Source: Actinoallomurus oryzae
GTDB lineage: Bacteria; Actinomycetota; Actinomycetes; Streptosporangiales; Streptosporangiaceae
Length of the DNA: 64,000 nt
Direction: 5' to 3'
NCBI RefSeq assembly: GCF_039541955.1
Contig: NZ_BAABHF010000046.1
Location: forward strand, 372,001-436,000
Shown here piece after piece: positions 1 to 7,237 of the stretch. Under the pieces are notes generated by a model. The model saw only the letters and a program-made list of their open reading frames with translations, searched no databases and had not been told where the DNA came from. Numbering within the stretch: position 1 is the first letter of the stretch; each line of letters opens with the position of its first letter. Made by a program: the position numbers and the translations under genes.

Positions 1-33
1 CGAAGACAGGGACGGCGGCCCGGAGGAGCGACC

Positions 34-501
34 GTGCCCCTGACTCCATCCGTGCCTGCCCGGCCCGACCCGGCCGCGAGCCATCGGGCCATCGAGAATC
101 TCATCGCGCGGTACGCCGAACTCGTCGACGGCGGTGACTTCGCCGGTCTCGGTGAGCTCCTGGCCGGCGCCACCTTCACCGGTAGCGGGTCACCCGTGAG
201 CGGAGCGGACGCGATCGAGGAGATGTTCCGCCGCACGCTGATCGTGTACGGCGACGGCACGCCCCGGACCAAGCACGTCACCACCAACGTCATCATCGAA
301 CTCGACGACGACACGGCCGCCGCGCGGTCGTACGTCACCGTGTACCAGGCGCTACCCGAGCTGCCCCTTCAGCCCATCGCCGTCGGGCGTTACCACGACC
401 GGTTCGCCTGCGACGGCACGAGCTGGCGGTTCACCGAGCGGCGCGTGCACATCGACCTCGTCGGGGACGTCAGCCGGCACCTGCGGGCGGCGGCCGGATA
501 A
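34..501 (+). CDS. SnoaL-like (NTF2-fold) protein
   Basis: A 155-residue protein of the SnoaL-like / NTF2 fold. The N-terminal helix (IENLIARYAELVDGGDF, about residues 20-37) and the later strands ending in WRFTERRVHIDLVGD are the usual pattern of the SnoaL_4 group, which spans the whole protein. Members are small cone-shaped hydrolases, cyclases, isomerases or binding proteins; no substrate can be read from the sequence. The GTG start at 34 has a good ribosome binding site (GGAGGAG at 22-28). The gene stands just inside the left edge, so an upstream operon partner cannot be excluded. It is followed by an 89-bp gap holding the dyads in front of the next gene. Family call fairly sure, function unknown. 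Confidence 0.75.
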   Translation: MPLTPSVPARPDPAASHRAIENLIARYAELVDGGDFAGLGELLAGATFTGSGSPVSGADAIEEMFRRTLIVYGDGTPRTKHVTTNVIIELDDDTAAARSYVTVYQALPELPLQPIAVGRYHDRFACDGTSWRFTERRVHIDLVGDVSRHLRAAAG

Positions 502-523
502 CGGCGAGGAGATCCAACCGATT

Positions 524-563
524 GGTACACCGGCGTACCGTTCGACTGGTACGGTCGGGTACC
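524..563. promoter_or_regulatory. Two GGTAC-N6-GTACC dyads upstream of the choice-of-anchor P gene
   Basis: Two 16-bp dyads of identical design, GGTAC-N6-GTACC, lie at 524-539 and 548-563. They start 24 bp apart, and the second ends 27 bp before the start codon at 591. Same arms, same spacing and different inner bases suggest tandem operator sites for a dimeric repressor or activator of the secreted protein gene. No regulator gene sits next to them. Confidence 0.5.
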
Positions 564-590
564 GCCTCTCTCCGTCCCCCGGGAGAAATC

Positions 591-1343
591 ATGCGCGCGA
601 CGCGTCTGACGAAGTACGCGGCCCTCGCCGGCGCACTGGCCGCACCTCTGTCGGTGGCGAGCCCGGCCTCCGCGTCCGGCCCGGCGAGTTCGGCCTACGG
701 CATCTACGCCGGCGGCGCGCTGGCCATTCCGGCACAGCCGGCGGTGACCTCCGCGACCCAGCCGTCCCGCAAGGCGCTGGAGCTCCCGAAGAACCCGGTG
801 TTCAACCTCGCGCTGTTCACCGTGGAGGCCAAGGGCCACCACGCGTCGGCCAGCGTCCTGGACCTGAAGCTGAGCCATCCCGGGCTCAAGACGAAGCTCC
901 CCACCGGGCTGCTCTCCGCCCAGACGATCGCCGCGAAGTGCGACAACGGCGTCGGCTCGGCCCACCTCGCCGACATCTCGGTGGCGGGCCACGACGTGCC
1001 GATCGGCGGCCCGCCCAACACCGACATCGTCATCCCGACGCGTGGCTTCGGCCTCCGCGTGACGCCCGACAAGCAGGTCCAGAACCCCGACGGCACGCTG
1101 ACGGTCATCGCCCTGGAACTGGACATCTCGATCGGCAGCAGCATCCAGACCATCGACCTCGCCTCCGCCACCTGCGGACGCGCGGACGGCAAGCCGGCCC
1201 CGACCCCGACCGTGCCCGGCACGAAGAGCTCCTCCTCGTCCGAGTCCGACTCGGCCGCCGCCGGCGGCACGCCGTCCACGGTGCCCGTCAAGGAGGCGCC
1301 GCGTCCCACTCCGGTCCCGATGGACCTCCCGGTCACCGGCTGA
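591..1343 (+). CDS. Secreted choice-of-anchor P family protein
   Basis: A 250-residue exported protein. The ATG at 591 is preceded by GGGAGA at 581-586 and begins a signal peptide (RLTKYAALAGALAAPLSV, cleavage near ASPASA-SG), so I prefer it to the in-frame start at 522, which would bury the signal. The body (about residues 30-200) matches the choice-of-anchor P pattern seen in actinobacterial surface proteins: repeated beta strands, the phrase TIAAKCDNGVGSAHLADISV, and a second Cys in SATCGR. The C-terminal 50 residues are Pro/Ser/Thr rich and end PVPMDLPVTG. That resembles an LPxTG-like tail, but no transmembrane segment follows, so the protein is probably released rather than sortase-anchored. 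Function unknown; likely controlled through the dyads at 524-563. Confidence 0.7.
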   Translation: MRATRLTKYAALAGALAAPLSVASPASASGPASSAYGIYAGGALAIPAQPAVTSATQPSRKALELPKNPVFNLALFTVEAKGHHASASVLDLKLSHPGLKTKLPTGLLSAQTIAAKCDNGVGSAHLADISVAGHDVPIGGPPNTDIVIPTRGFGLRVTPDKQVQNPDGTLTVIALELDISIGSSIQTIDLASATCGRADGKPAPTPTVPGTKSSSSSESDSAAAGGTPSTVPVKEAPRPTPVPMDLPVTG

Positions 1344-1428
1344 GCGCGGGACGGTAGGAGAACAAGCCCGGCGAGCGAACGTCGGTGGCTGATCGCCGGA
1401 CCGGCTCTCGCTCAGGGGCGGGGCGGTG

Positions 1429-2031
1429 TCACAGGCGATCGGGGTGTGGGGCGCCCGCGCCGCGGAGCAAGGTGTCCACGACGAGCGTCGCGAGGGCGTC
1501 GGTGTCCTGGTCGTCCCTGCTCTGCGCGGCCTCGTGGATAAGGGCGTAGTAGACGCGGCGGGTCCAGGGGATGTCGACGTCGGTGCGGAGGACGCCTGCC
1601 TCCCGGGCCCGGCGGAGCAGTCGTTCGCACGTGTCGCGTATCTCGCTGTAGACGCGTGCCACCTCCGGGTTGGCCGAGGAGGCCTGGCTCATCGCGAAGC
1701 CCCAGCTGATCTTGACGCTGAGGACGTTCGCCGTCGTCTGGTAGAGGGCGACCAGCGGCGGAGCCGTGTCCGGGTGGGCGGAGTCCACCGCCGCGGCGAA
1801 CCGCTGGGTGGCCCACACCGCCAGGGCGTCGATGAGCGCGTCGCGGGTGGCGAAGCGCCGGTGCACGGTGGTGCGGGCGACGCCGGCGGCCTCGGCGATC
1901 TGCTCCATCGTGGCCGCGGGATCGCGGCTGAGGGTGCGTTCGGCCGCCTCCAGGATCGCCCTCATCGTGCGTTCGGCGTCCGCGCGTAGCGGTCGGCCGC
2001 CGGCGGGTGCCGGCAGCCGCTGTGTCTTCAT
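1429..2031 (-). CDS. TetR/AcrR family transcriptional regulator
   Basis: A 200-residue TetR-type repressor. The N-terminal helix-turn-helix is plain (ILEAAERTLSRDP, then MEQIAEAAGVARTTVHRRF, about residues 25-65), followed by an all-helical ligand domain with no recognisable specificity. I chose the ATG at 2031 because the family usually has only a few residues before the first helix; an in-frame GTG at 2055 would add eight. It is divergent from the aldo/keto reductase at 2153, with a perfect dyad between them (2072-2087), the standard arrangement for a TetR that represses itself and its neighbour. The ligand is probably a substrate or product of that reductase, which is inference. Confidence 0.85.
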   Translation of the reverse strand: MKTQRLPAPAGGRPLRADAERTMRAILEAAERTLSRDPAATMEQIAEAAGVARTTVHRRFATRDALIDALAVWATQRFAAAVDSAHPDTAPPLVALYQTTANVLSVKISWGFAMSQASSANPEVARVYSEIRDTCERLLRRAREAGVLRTDVDIPWTRRVYYALIHEAAQSRDDQDTDALATLVVDTLLRGAGAPHPDRL

Positions 2032-2071
2032 GGGGAAAGCATACGGCAGTGTCACTGCTCACGACGTAGTT

Positions 2072-2087
2072 GCAACATTGATGTTGC
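2072..2087. promoter_or_regulatory. Putative TetR operator between divergent genes
   Basis: A perfect inverted repeat, GCAACAT-TG-ATGTTGC (7-bp arms, 2-bp centre), lies in the 121-bp gap between the divergent tetR gene (start 2031) and the aldo/keto reductase (start 2153). Size, symmetry and position match TetR-family operators. It is the only such dyad in the gap. Inferred target of the regulator at 1429-2031. Confidence 0.7.
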
Positions 2088-2152
2088 GTATTCTACTTTT
2101 ATTGCGCCCCTGGCGATGCGTCTGGCGGACGCCCTCTGAAAGGTTGGAACAC

Positions 2153-3145
2153 GTGGAGTACACCCGCCTCGGCCGCAGCGGCCTTACGGTGTCCCGGCTC
2201 GTCCTCGGCACCATGAACTTCGGGTCGCGAACGTCCGAAGAGGACAGTCACGCGATCATGGACCGTGCGCACGAGCACGGCATCAACTTCTTCGACACGG
2301 CCGACGTCTACGGCGAGCAGCAGGGTGAAGGCACCACTGAGGCGATCATCGGCCGGTGGTTCGCCCGGGGTGGCGGCCGACGCGACAGGACCGTCCTGGG
2401 CACCAAGGTCTTTCTTCCAACGGGCGACGGGCCGAACGAGAACGGGTTGTCCGCGCTGCACATCCGGCGTGCGGTCGACGCCTCACTCAGGCGCCTGCGG
2501 ACCGACCACATAGACCTCTACCAGATGCACCACATCGACCGGAACACGCCGTGGGACGAGATCTGGGAGGCCTTCAGCGTCCTGCACCGGCAGGGAAAGG
2601 TGCTCTACTTCGGCTCGTCCAACTTCGCCGGCTGGCACATCGCCCAGGCGCAGGAAGCCGCCCGGTCCCGGCACTTCCTCGGACTGGTCAGCGAACAGTC
2701 GATCTACAACCTGATGTCACGCTGGGTCGAACTGGAGGTGCTGCCCGCCGCGCAGCAGTACGGGGTGGGGGTGATCCCGTACTCGCCGCTGCACGGGGGA
2801 GTGCTCAGCGGCGTCCTGCGCAAGCAGCGCGAGGGGGGCGCCGTCCGCAGCGGTTCGGGTCTTTGGGCCGCCGCGTTCGCCGAGCAGCGGGAATCCGTCG
2901 AGGCGTACGAGAAGTTGTGCGCCGACCTCGGCGAGGACCCGGCCCATGTCGGACTGGCATGGCTGCTCGCGCAGGACGGCGTGACCGGACCGATCATCGG
3001 CCCGCGGACGGCCGAACAGCTCGACGGCTCGCTGCGCGCGCTGCGGATCACCCTCGACGACGACACGCTCGCCATGCTGGACGAGCTCTTCCCGCCGCCC
3101 GCACCCAACGGGGCCAAGCCCGCGCCCGAGGCGTACGCCTGGTGA
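2153..3145 (+). CDS. Aldo/keto reductase
   Basis: A 330-residue NAD(P)H-dependent aldo/keto reductase that reduces carbonyls to alcohols. The usual tetrad is visible: Asp and Tyr in DTADVYG (about residues 43-49), Lys in GTKVFLP, and His in YQMHHID. Other family marks are LGRSGLTVSRLVLGTMNFG at the N-terminus, FGSSNFAGW, IPYSPLHGGVLSG and GPIIGPRTAEQL. It resembles the Kv-beta/YghZ-like subgroup. The GTG at 2153 has AAAGG at 2140-2144 and gives the standard N-terminus; the frame stays open far upstream but without family similarity. The TetR repressor next door and the dyad at 2072-2087 suggest substrate-induced expression. Physiological substrate unknown. Confidence 0.9.
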   Translation: MEYTRLGRSGLTVSRLVLGTMNFGSRTSEEDSHAIMDRAHEHGINFFDTADVYGEQQGEGTTEAIIGRWFARGGGRRDRTVLGTKVFLPTGDGPNENGLSALHIRRAVDASLRRLRTDHIDLYQMHHIDRNTPWDEIWEAFSVLHRQGKVLYFGSSNFAGWHIAQAQEAARSRHFLGLVSEQSIYNLMSRWVELEVLPAAQQYGVGVIPYSPLHGGVLSGVLRKQREGGAVRSGSGLWAAAFAEQRESVEAYEKLCADLGEDPAHVGLAWLLAQDGVTGPIIGPRTAEQLDGSLRALRITLDDDTLAMLDELFPPPAPNGAKPAPEAYAW

Positions 3146-3157
3146 CCAGGCCCGGAA

Positions 3158-3174
3158 GCCGGCGCATCGCCGGC
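3158..3174. terminator. Hairpin between convergent genes
   Basis: GCCGGCG-CAT-CGCCGGC forms a perfect 7-bp GC stem in the 55-bp gap between the converging aldo/keto reductase (+) and kinase gene (-). There is no U-run, which is common for actinobacterial terminators. Probably a bidirectional terminator. Confidence 0.45.
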
Positions 3175-3200
3175 GCCGGGTATCTCGGGGGACCCGCCGG

Positions 3201-5153
3201 TCAGGACGCGGGGAAGGCGACGGTGGCGATCACCGGCACCTGATCCGACGTCTTGACGTGCTGGGACGTGACGCTGCAGGAGACCGAGGCGTCGCGAGGG
3301 ACGAAGAGGTAGTCGAGCTTGGCGCCTCGGGTGCCGTTCTTGTGCTGGTAGGTGCCGCGGCCGGTGCGCGCCCCGCCCTGGGCGGACTGGTCGCACTCCT
3401 TGTACCTCCTGTACAGCGGGACCAGCGGGCTGCGGTCGCCGGCGCCCCCGTTGGCGTCGGGCGCGATGGAGTTCAGGTCGCCCCCGAGCACGACGCGGCC
3501 CTGGCCGTCCGCGTCCTTGATCAGGTCCGTGACCTGCGCCGTCTGTGCCTTCCAGAACGCGTCCGGGGCCGCGGGGTCCTTGCTGAGCAGCGGCGTCAGC
3601 TGGGTGCCGCAGACCCTGGCCCGGTACGTCGGCACCGTGGCGCATACGGCGACCTGGTGGACGTTCCAGTGTCCCCAGCGGTCGCGCGTGTGGGGCACGT
3701 CGGCGTCCGGGTAGTAACGGACGTCGAACGAGGTGTTCTCGTGGACGCCGACGGCGATGCCGAAGTAGCCGCGCGAGGCGCCGTTCTGCGGGTGGCAGAG
3801 GCGCGGTCCGGTCCTGGTGTTCGGCGTCGCTCCGCTGCCCTGGTCGAGGATCGGGGCGAAACGGAACCGCCAGCCGGACATCCCGTCGAGGCGTTCGAGC
3901 GCTTCGAGGTCGGCCGAGCACAGCTCCTGGAGGAAGACCACGTGCAGGCCGGCCACGGCGCGCATGTGCCAGCGGATCCCGTAGGCGACCTTGTCGGTCT
4001 GCCCGCCGTTGACGCAGATGGCGTTCGCCTGGGCCGGATCCGCCGACGGGCTGCCGTCGGCGCAGGTCGCCCAGGTCATGACCTTGAGCCCCGCGGTGGT
4101 CGCCGGCGTCCGCCCCGGCGTGCCGCGGTCGCGCAGCGAGTAGGCGCCCGCCGCCCCGGCGACCGTCAGCATCGCGACCAGCGCCCCGAGCGCGAGGAAC
4201 CCTCGACGGCCCCGCAGCCCCCGCGCACGGCGGAGCGGAAGGTCGGCGCCGGGCGGCGACGGCGCGGCGGCGGAGGGCGGGCCCACCGGCCCGTCGGGCC
4301 CGAAGTCCGCGGGCAGCGGCCCGAGCTGGTCGAACACCTCGATGGGCTCGCCGTCCGCGTTGTACGCGGGGACCTCCAGCGGAAGGGACACCGTGGCGAG
4401 CAGTTCCGCGGCCGCCCTTGCGCCGGCCGGGCGGTGGGCGGGGTCCGGATGACACATCGCCCGTACGACGTCCCACAGCATCGGCGGAACACCGCTCGGC
4501 GGCTCGGCCGCCGGAAGGGCCGCGCTCCTCTCCGGTGAGTCCTCTCCGGTGAGCATCTGGCGCACGACGACCCCGAGCGCGTAGACGTCGCGGGCCGGGT
4601 CCGGGGGAGCTCCCTCGTACGCCTCCGGCGGCAGGTAGCCGGGCGTGCCGAGAATGACGCCGGTGGCCGTCACCGGCGCCTCGTACACCTGGAGCGCGAT
4701 GCCGAAGTCGGCGAGGCGGGCCTGCGGCTCACCCGTGCCGGTCGCCTCCAGCAGGACGTTGCCGGGCTTGACGTCGCGGTGTAAGAGCCCGGCCTCGTGA
4801 ACGTGCTGGAGCGCGGACAGCAACTGCCCGGCGATCCGGGCGGCGTACGGCGGCGGCAGCGCCCCGTGGTCGCGGATCAGCGTCTGCAGGGAGCCGCCCC
4901 GCATGAGCTCCATCGCGATCACGACGTCGCCGTCGTCCGCGGCCCAGGCGTACGGGCACACGACGTGGGGGTGGTGCAGCCGCACACCCTGCTCGCGTAC
5001 GACGCGGATCAGGTCACCCGCGTCACGCTGCCGGAACACCTTGGCCGCGCAGTAACGCCGGGCACGGTGATCGTAGGCGCGCCACACCTGCCCGGTCGCA
5101 CCGCGCCCGATCGGATCGACGAGAGTGAACCGTCCGACCACCGCTTCCGCCAC
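3201..5153 (-). CDS. Transmembrane Ser/Thr kinase fused to a degenerate endonuclease/exonuclease/phosphatase domain
   Basis: A 650-residue two-part membrane protein. Residues 1-275 are a complete Hanks-type Ser/Thr kinase: glycine loop GRGATGQVW (16-24), Lys38 in CAAKVF, HRDVKPGN (125-132), DFG (149-151), then GTPGYLPPE. A Pro/Ala linker leads to a single membrane helix (GFLALGALVAMLTVAG, near 320-340), which puts the C-terminal 300 residues outside. That part follows the endonuclease/exonuclease/phosphatase (DNase I) fold, with VVFLQEL, GGDLN and LDYLFV, and has several Cys that could form disulfides. Catalytic positions look altered: the first motif reads MTWAT (usually TWN), the TH motif reads GTQL, and the last motif reads SDQVPV instead of SDHxPV, so both catalytic His positions appear to be Gln. 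It may be a sensor rather than a nuclease. I chose the GTG at 5153; an in-frame GTG at 5213 would add 20 residues. Domain calls firm, inactivity inferred. Confidence 0.85.
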   Translation of the reverse strand: MAEAVVGRFTLVDPIGRGATGQVWRAYDHRARRYCAAKVFRQRDAGDLIRVVREQGVRLHHPHVVCPYAWAADDGDVVIAMELMRGGSLQTLIRDHGALPPPYAARIAGQLLSALQHVHEAGLLHRDVKPGNVLLEATGTGEPQARLADFGIALQVYEAPVTATGVILGTPGYLPPEAYEGAPPDPARDVYALGVVVRQMLTGEDSPERSAALPAAEPPSGVPPMLWDVVRAMCHPDPAHRPAGARAAAELLATVSLPLEVPAYNADGEPIEVFDQLGPLPADFGPDGPVGPPSAAAPSPPGADLPLRRARGLRGRRGFLALGALVAMLTVAGAAGAYSLRDRGTPGRTPATTAGLKVMTWATCADGSPSADPAQANAICVNGGQTDKVAYGIRWHMRAVAGLHVVFLQELCSADLEALERLDGMSGWRFRFAPILDQGSGATPNTRTGPRLCHPQNGASRGYFGIAVGVHENTSFDVRYYPDADVPHTRDRWGHWNVHQVAVCATVPTYRARVCGTQLTPLLSKDPAAPDAFWKAQTAQVTDLIKDADGQGRVVLGGDLNSIAPDANGGAGDRSPLVPLYRRYKECDQSAQGGARTGRGTYQHKNGTRGAKLDYLFVPRDASVSCSVTSQHVKTSDQVPVIATVAFPAS

Positions 5154-5225
5154 GGCACACACGATATTCCGCTCGTCTACGGCAACGGCCGGACGTCGGC
5201 CGCACGCGCCCACTACGCGCGGCTC

Positions 5226-5276
5226 ACCGGCCCGTCCTGACCGGCCCGTCCTGACCGGCCCGTCCTGACCGGCCCG
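5226..5276. repeat. 14-bp tandem repeat
   Basis: Three perfect copies of ACCGGCCCGTCCTG (5226-5239, 5240-5253, 5254-5267) and a partial fourth (5268-5276). The array lies in the gap between the histidine kinase stop (5286) and the kinase-fusion start (5153), both on the minus strand. It could be a leader feature of the kinase gene or replication slippage. Confidence 0.8.
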
Positions 5277-5285
5277 CCCGCGAAC

Positions 5286-6512
5286 TCAGCGGGCCGCGGC
5301 GGCCTCCACGGACACCGAGGGCAGGCGCACCGTGAACGCCGCCCCGCGGCCCGGCTCCCCGGTCGCGCTCACCCGGCCGCCGTGGCTGTCGACCACCTCC
5401 CGTACGAGGGCCAGGCCCAGGCCGAACCGGCGCCCGTCACCGGCGTTGCCGTGCTTGAAGCGTTCGAAGATCAGCCGCTCCTTGGCCTGGTCGAAACCGA
5501 CGCCGTCGTCCCGGACGGTGAGGACCACCTCGCGGCGCTTGCCCGTACGGTCGAGGGTCAGCTCGATGTGCCCGCCCGGCGTCGTGTGGTCGAGGGCGTT
5601 GTCGACCAGCGCGCCCACGACCCGGCGCAGGGCGGCGGGCACGCCGAGGACCAGGTACGCGCCGGGGTCGCGGCGCACCTCCAGGGCGATGGACCGGGCC
5701 TGCGCCCGCGCGGACTCGGCTTCGGCCACCGACTCCACGACGGCCGCGAGATCGACGAGCTCCCGGCGTGCCGTCGCCTGGCCCAGCTGCGCGGACATGA
5801 GCAGGTCCTCGATCACCTCGCCGAACTGCCGGGTGTCGGAGACGATCGTGCGCAGGTCCTTGTCGATGTCCGCGGTGGCCGCCCGGCGGGCGAGCAGCTG
5901 CGCGCGCGTGTGCAGCCGGGTCAGCGGCGTGCGCAGCTCGTGGCTGGCGTCGGCCACGAAGCGGCGCTGCCTGCGCAGCGCCTCCTCCAGCGGCGAGATG
6001 GCGCGCCGTGCCAGCACCTGCCCGGTCACCAGCGCGGCGAGCAGCCCGGCGAGCTCGGCGACGGTGAGCGCGAGGTAGAGCCGCTGCCGTTCCTGCTGCT
6101 GGTACCGCAGGTCCATGGCGGCCTGGACGACCATGTCGCCGCGGCGCCCGGTGCGGATGAGGTAGTCGATCCCGCCGATCCTGCGCCGTTCGACCAGCGT
6201 CGCGCCGCCGTTCGCCACCCGCCGCATGCTGGAGCGGACCGGCAGGTCGGCCGGTGCGCTCGGCGTGCCGCGGAGCGAGCCGCGGTCCTGCGCGAACATC
6301 CACACACACGGCGGCGGGCTCTCGATGCTGCTGCGGGCCACGTAGAACCGCAGGTCACGCTGGGCGTCGCGTTGCTGGCCCCCGGTGGTCGTGAGGAACA
6401 TCAGCGCCCCGACGACCAGCACCACACCGGTGATCGCGCCGGCGAGCTGCGCGGTGAGCAACCATCGCGCCCTGGCCAGCGACCGGCCGTCGGACTCCTC
6501 TGGTCCTTTCAA
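5286..6512 (-). CDS. Two-component sensor histidine kinase
   Basis: A 408-residue membrane histidine kinase. Two membrane helices (about 14-42, GAITGVVLVVGALMFL, and about 150-172) frame a short extracellular domain of about 100 residues containing a Cys (PPPCVWMF). The HisKA box is FVADASHELRTPLTRL (His near 191), and the ATPase has NALDHT, DDGVGF and FGLGLALVREVV. No HAMP domain is obvious; the second helix runs almost straight into HisKA. The start is a TTG at 6512 overlapping the response regulator stop (TTGA), a translational-coupling overlap. The partner is the regulator at 6509-7237, and both are the last genes of the operon starting at 13833. The signal may be a compound handled by that operon (inference). 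Confidence 0.9.
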   Translation of the reverse strand: MKGPEESDGRSLARARWLLTAQLAGAITGVVLVVGALMFLTTTGGQQRDAQRDLRFYVARSSIESPPPCVWMFAQDRGSLRGTPSAPADLPVRSSMRRVANGGATLVERRRIGGIDYLIRTGRRGDMVVQAAMDLRYQQQERQRLYLALTVAELAGLLAALVTGQVLARRAISPLEEALRRQRRFVADASHELRTPLTRLHTRAQLLARRAATADIDKDLRTIVSDTRQFGEVIEDLLMSAQLGQATARRELVDLAAVVESVAEAESARAQARSIALEVRRDPGAYLVLGVPAALRRVVGALVDNALDHTTPGGHIELTLDRTGKRREVVLTVRDDGVGFDQAKERLIFERFKHGNAGDGRRFGLGLALVREVVDSHGGRVSATGEPGRGAAFTVRLPSVSVEAAAAR

Positions 6513-7237
6513 AGCTCCCCCAGCCGGTAGCCGAAGCCCCGGATGGTGCGTACGGCCCCGCGGCCGAGCTTACGGCGAAGGTAGTGAACGTAGGTGTCGA
6601 CGATGGAGTCGGTGGCCGCGTCCTGGAAGACCGTCAGCTGCAGGTCCTCGCGCGTGTGCACCGTCTTCGGGCGGCTCGCCAGCGTCCGCAGCAGCTCGAA
6701 CTCCCGCTTGGAGAGCTCGACCTCCTCGCCGTCCGGCAGCAGCACCCGCCGGCGCACCAGGTCGATCTCGGCGGCACCGAGCGGGAGCGTACGGGTGGCG
6801 TCGCGGTGCCGGCGGTGCAGCGCCCGTATCCGTGCCAGCAGTTCCTCGATGTCGAACGGCTTGACGAGGTAGTCCTCGGCCCCGGAGTCGAGCCCGGCGA
6901 CCCGGTCGGCCACCGTGCCGAGAGCGGTGAGCACGAGCACGGGCGTGGCGATCCCCTTGCGCCGGATCCGCCGGATCAGGTCGAGGCCGTCGACGGCGGG
7001 CAGCACCCGGTCGATGACGAGGACGTCGTACGCCCGGGTCAGCGACAGGTGCAGGCCGCGCTGGCCGTCCGCGGCCGTGTCGACCTGGTAGCCCTCACCG
7101 GTGAGGAGTTCCTTTAGCATCTCGGCGATCTCTGTGTCGTCCTCGACGATGAGCACTCGCCGCGGTGGGTCTGACAGCTCGGTCACCACGAGGTAAGCAT
7201 CGCACGGTGATCGCCTCGGCGAGAGGAGGAATGTCAC
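6509..7237 (-). CDS. OmpR/PhoB-type response regulator
   Basis: A 242-residue regulator: receiver domain (RRVLIVEDDTEIAEMLK, phosphoacceptor Asp in VLVIDRVLPAVDG, Lys in EDYLVKPF) and a C-terminal winged helix (EVELSKREFELLRTLA, then VDTYVHYLRRKLG and IRGFGYRL). It acts with the coupled kinase at 5286-6512. The GTG at 7237 overlaps the preceding stop by four bases (GTGA), which would couple it to the amidohydrolase gene. An internal GTG at 7186 gives the tidier N-terminus MTELSDPPRRVLIVEDD and is a real alternative. Being in the operon rather than beside it suggests positive feedback when the operon is on (inference). Confidence 0.9.
   Translation of the reverse strand: MTFLLSPRRSPCDAYLVVTELSDPPRRVLIVEDDTEIAEMLKELLTGEGYQVDTAADGQRGLHLSLTRAYDVLVIDRVLPAVDGLDLIRRIRRKGIATPVLVLTALGTVADRVAGLDSGAEDYLVKPFDIEELLARIRALHRRHRDATRTLPLGAAEIDLVRRRVLLPDGEEVELSKREFELLRTLASRPKTVHTREDLQLTVFQDAATDSIVDTYVHYLRRKLGRGAVRTIRGFGYRLGEL

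Noticed and set aside
5226..5276. A small CRISPR array
   Set aside because: The units are contiguous 14-bp copies with no spacers and no cas genes.
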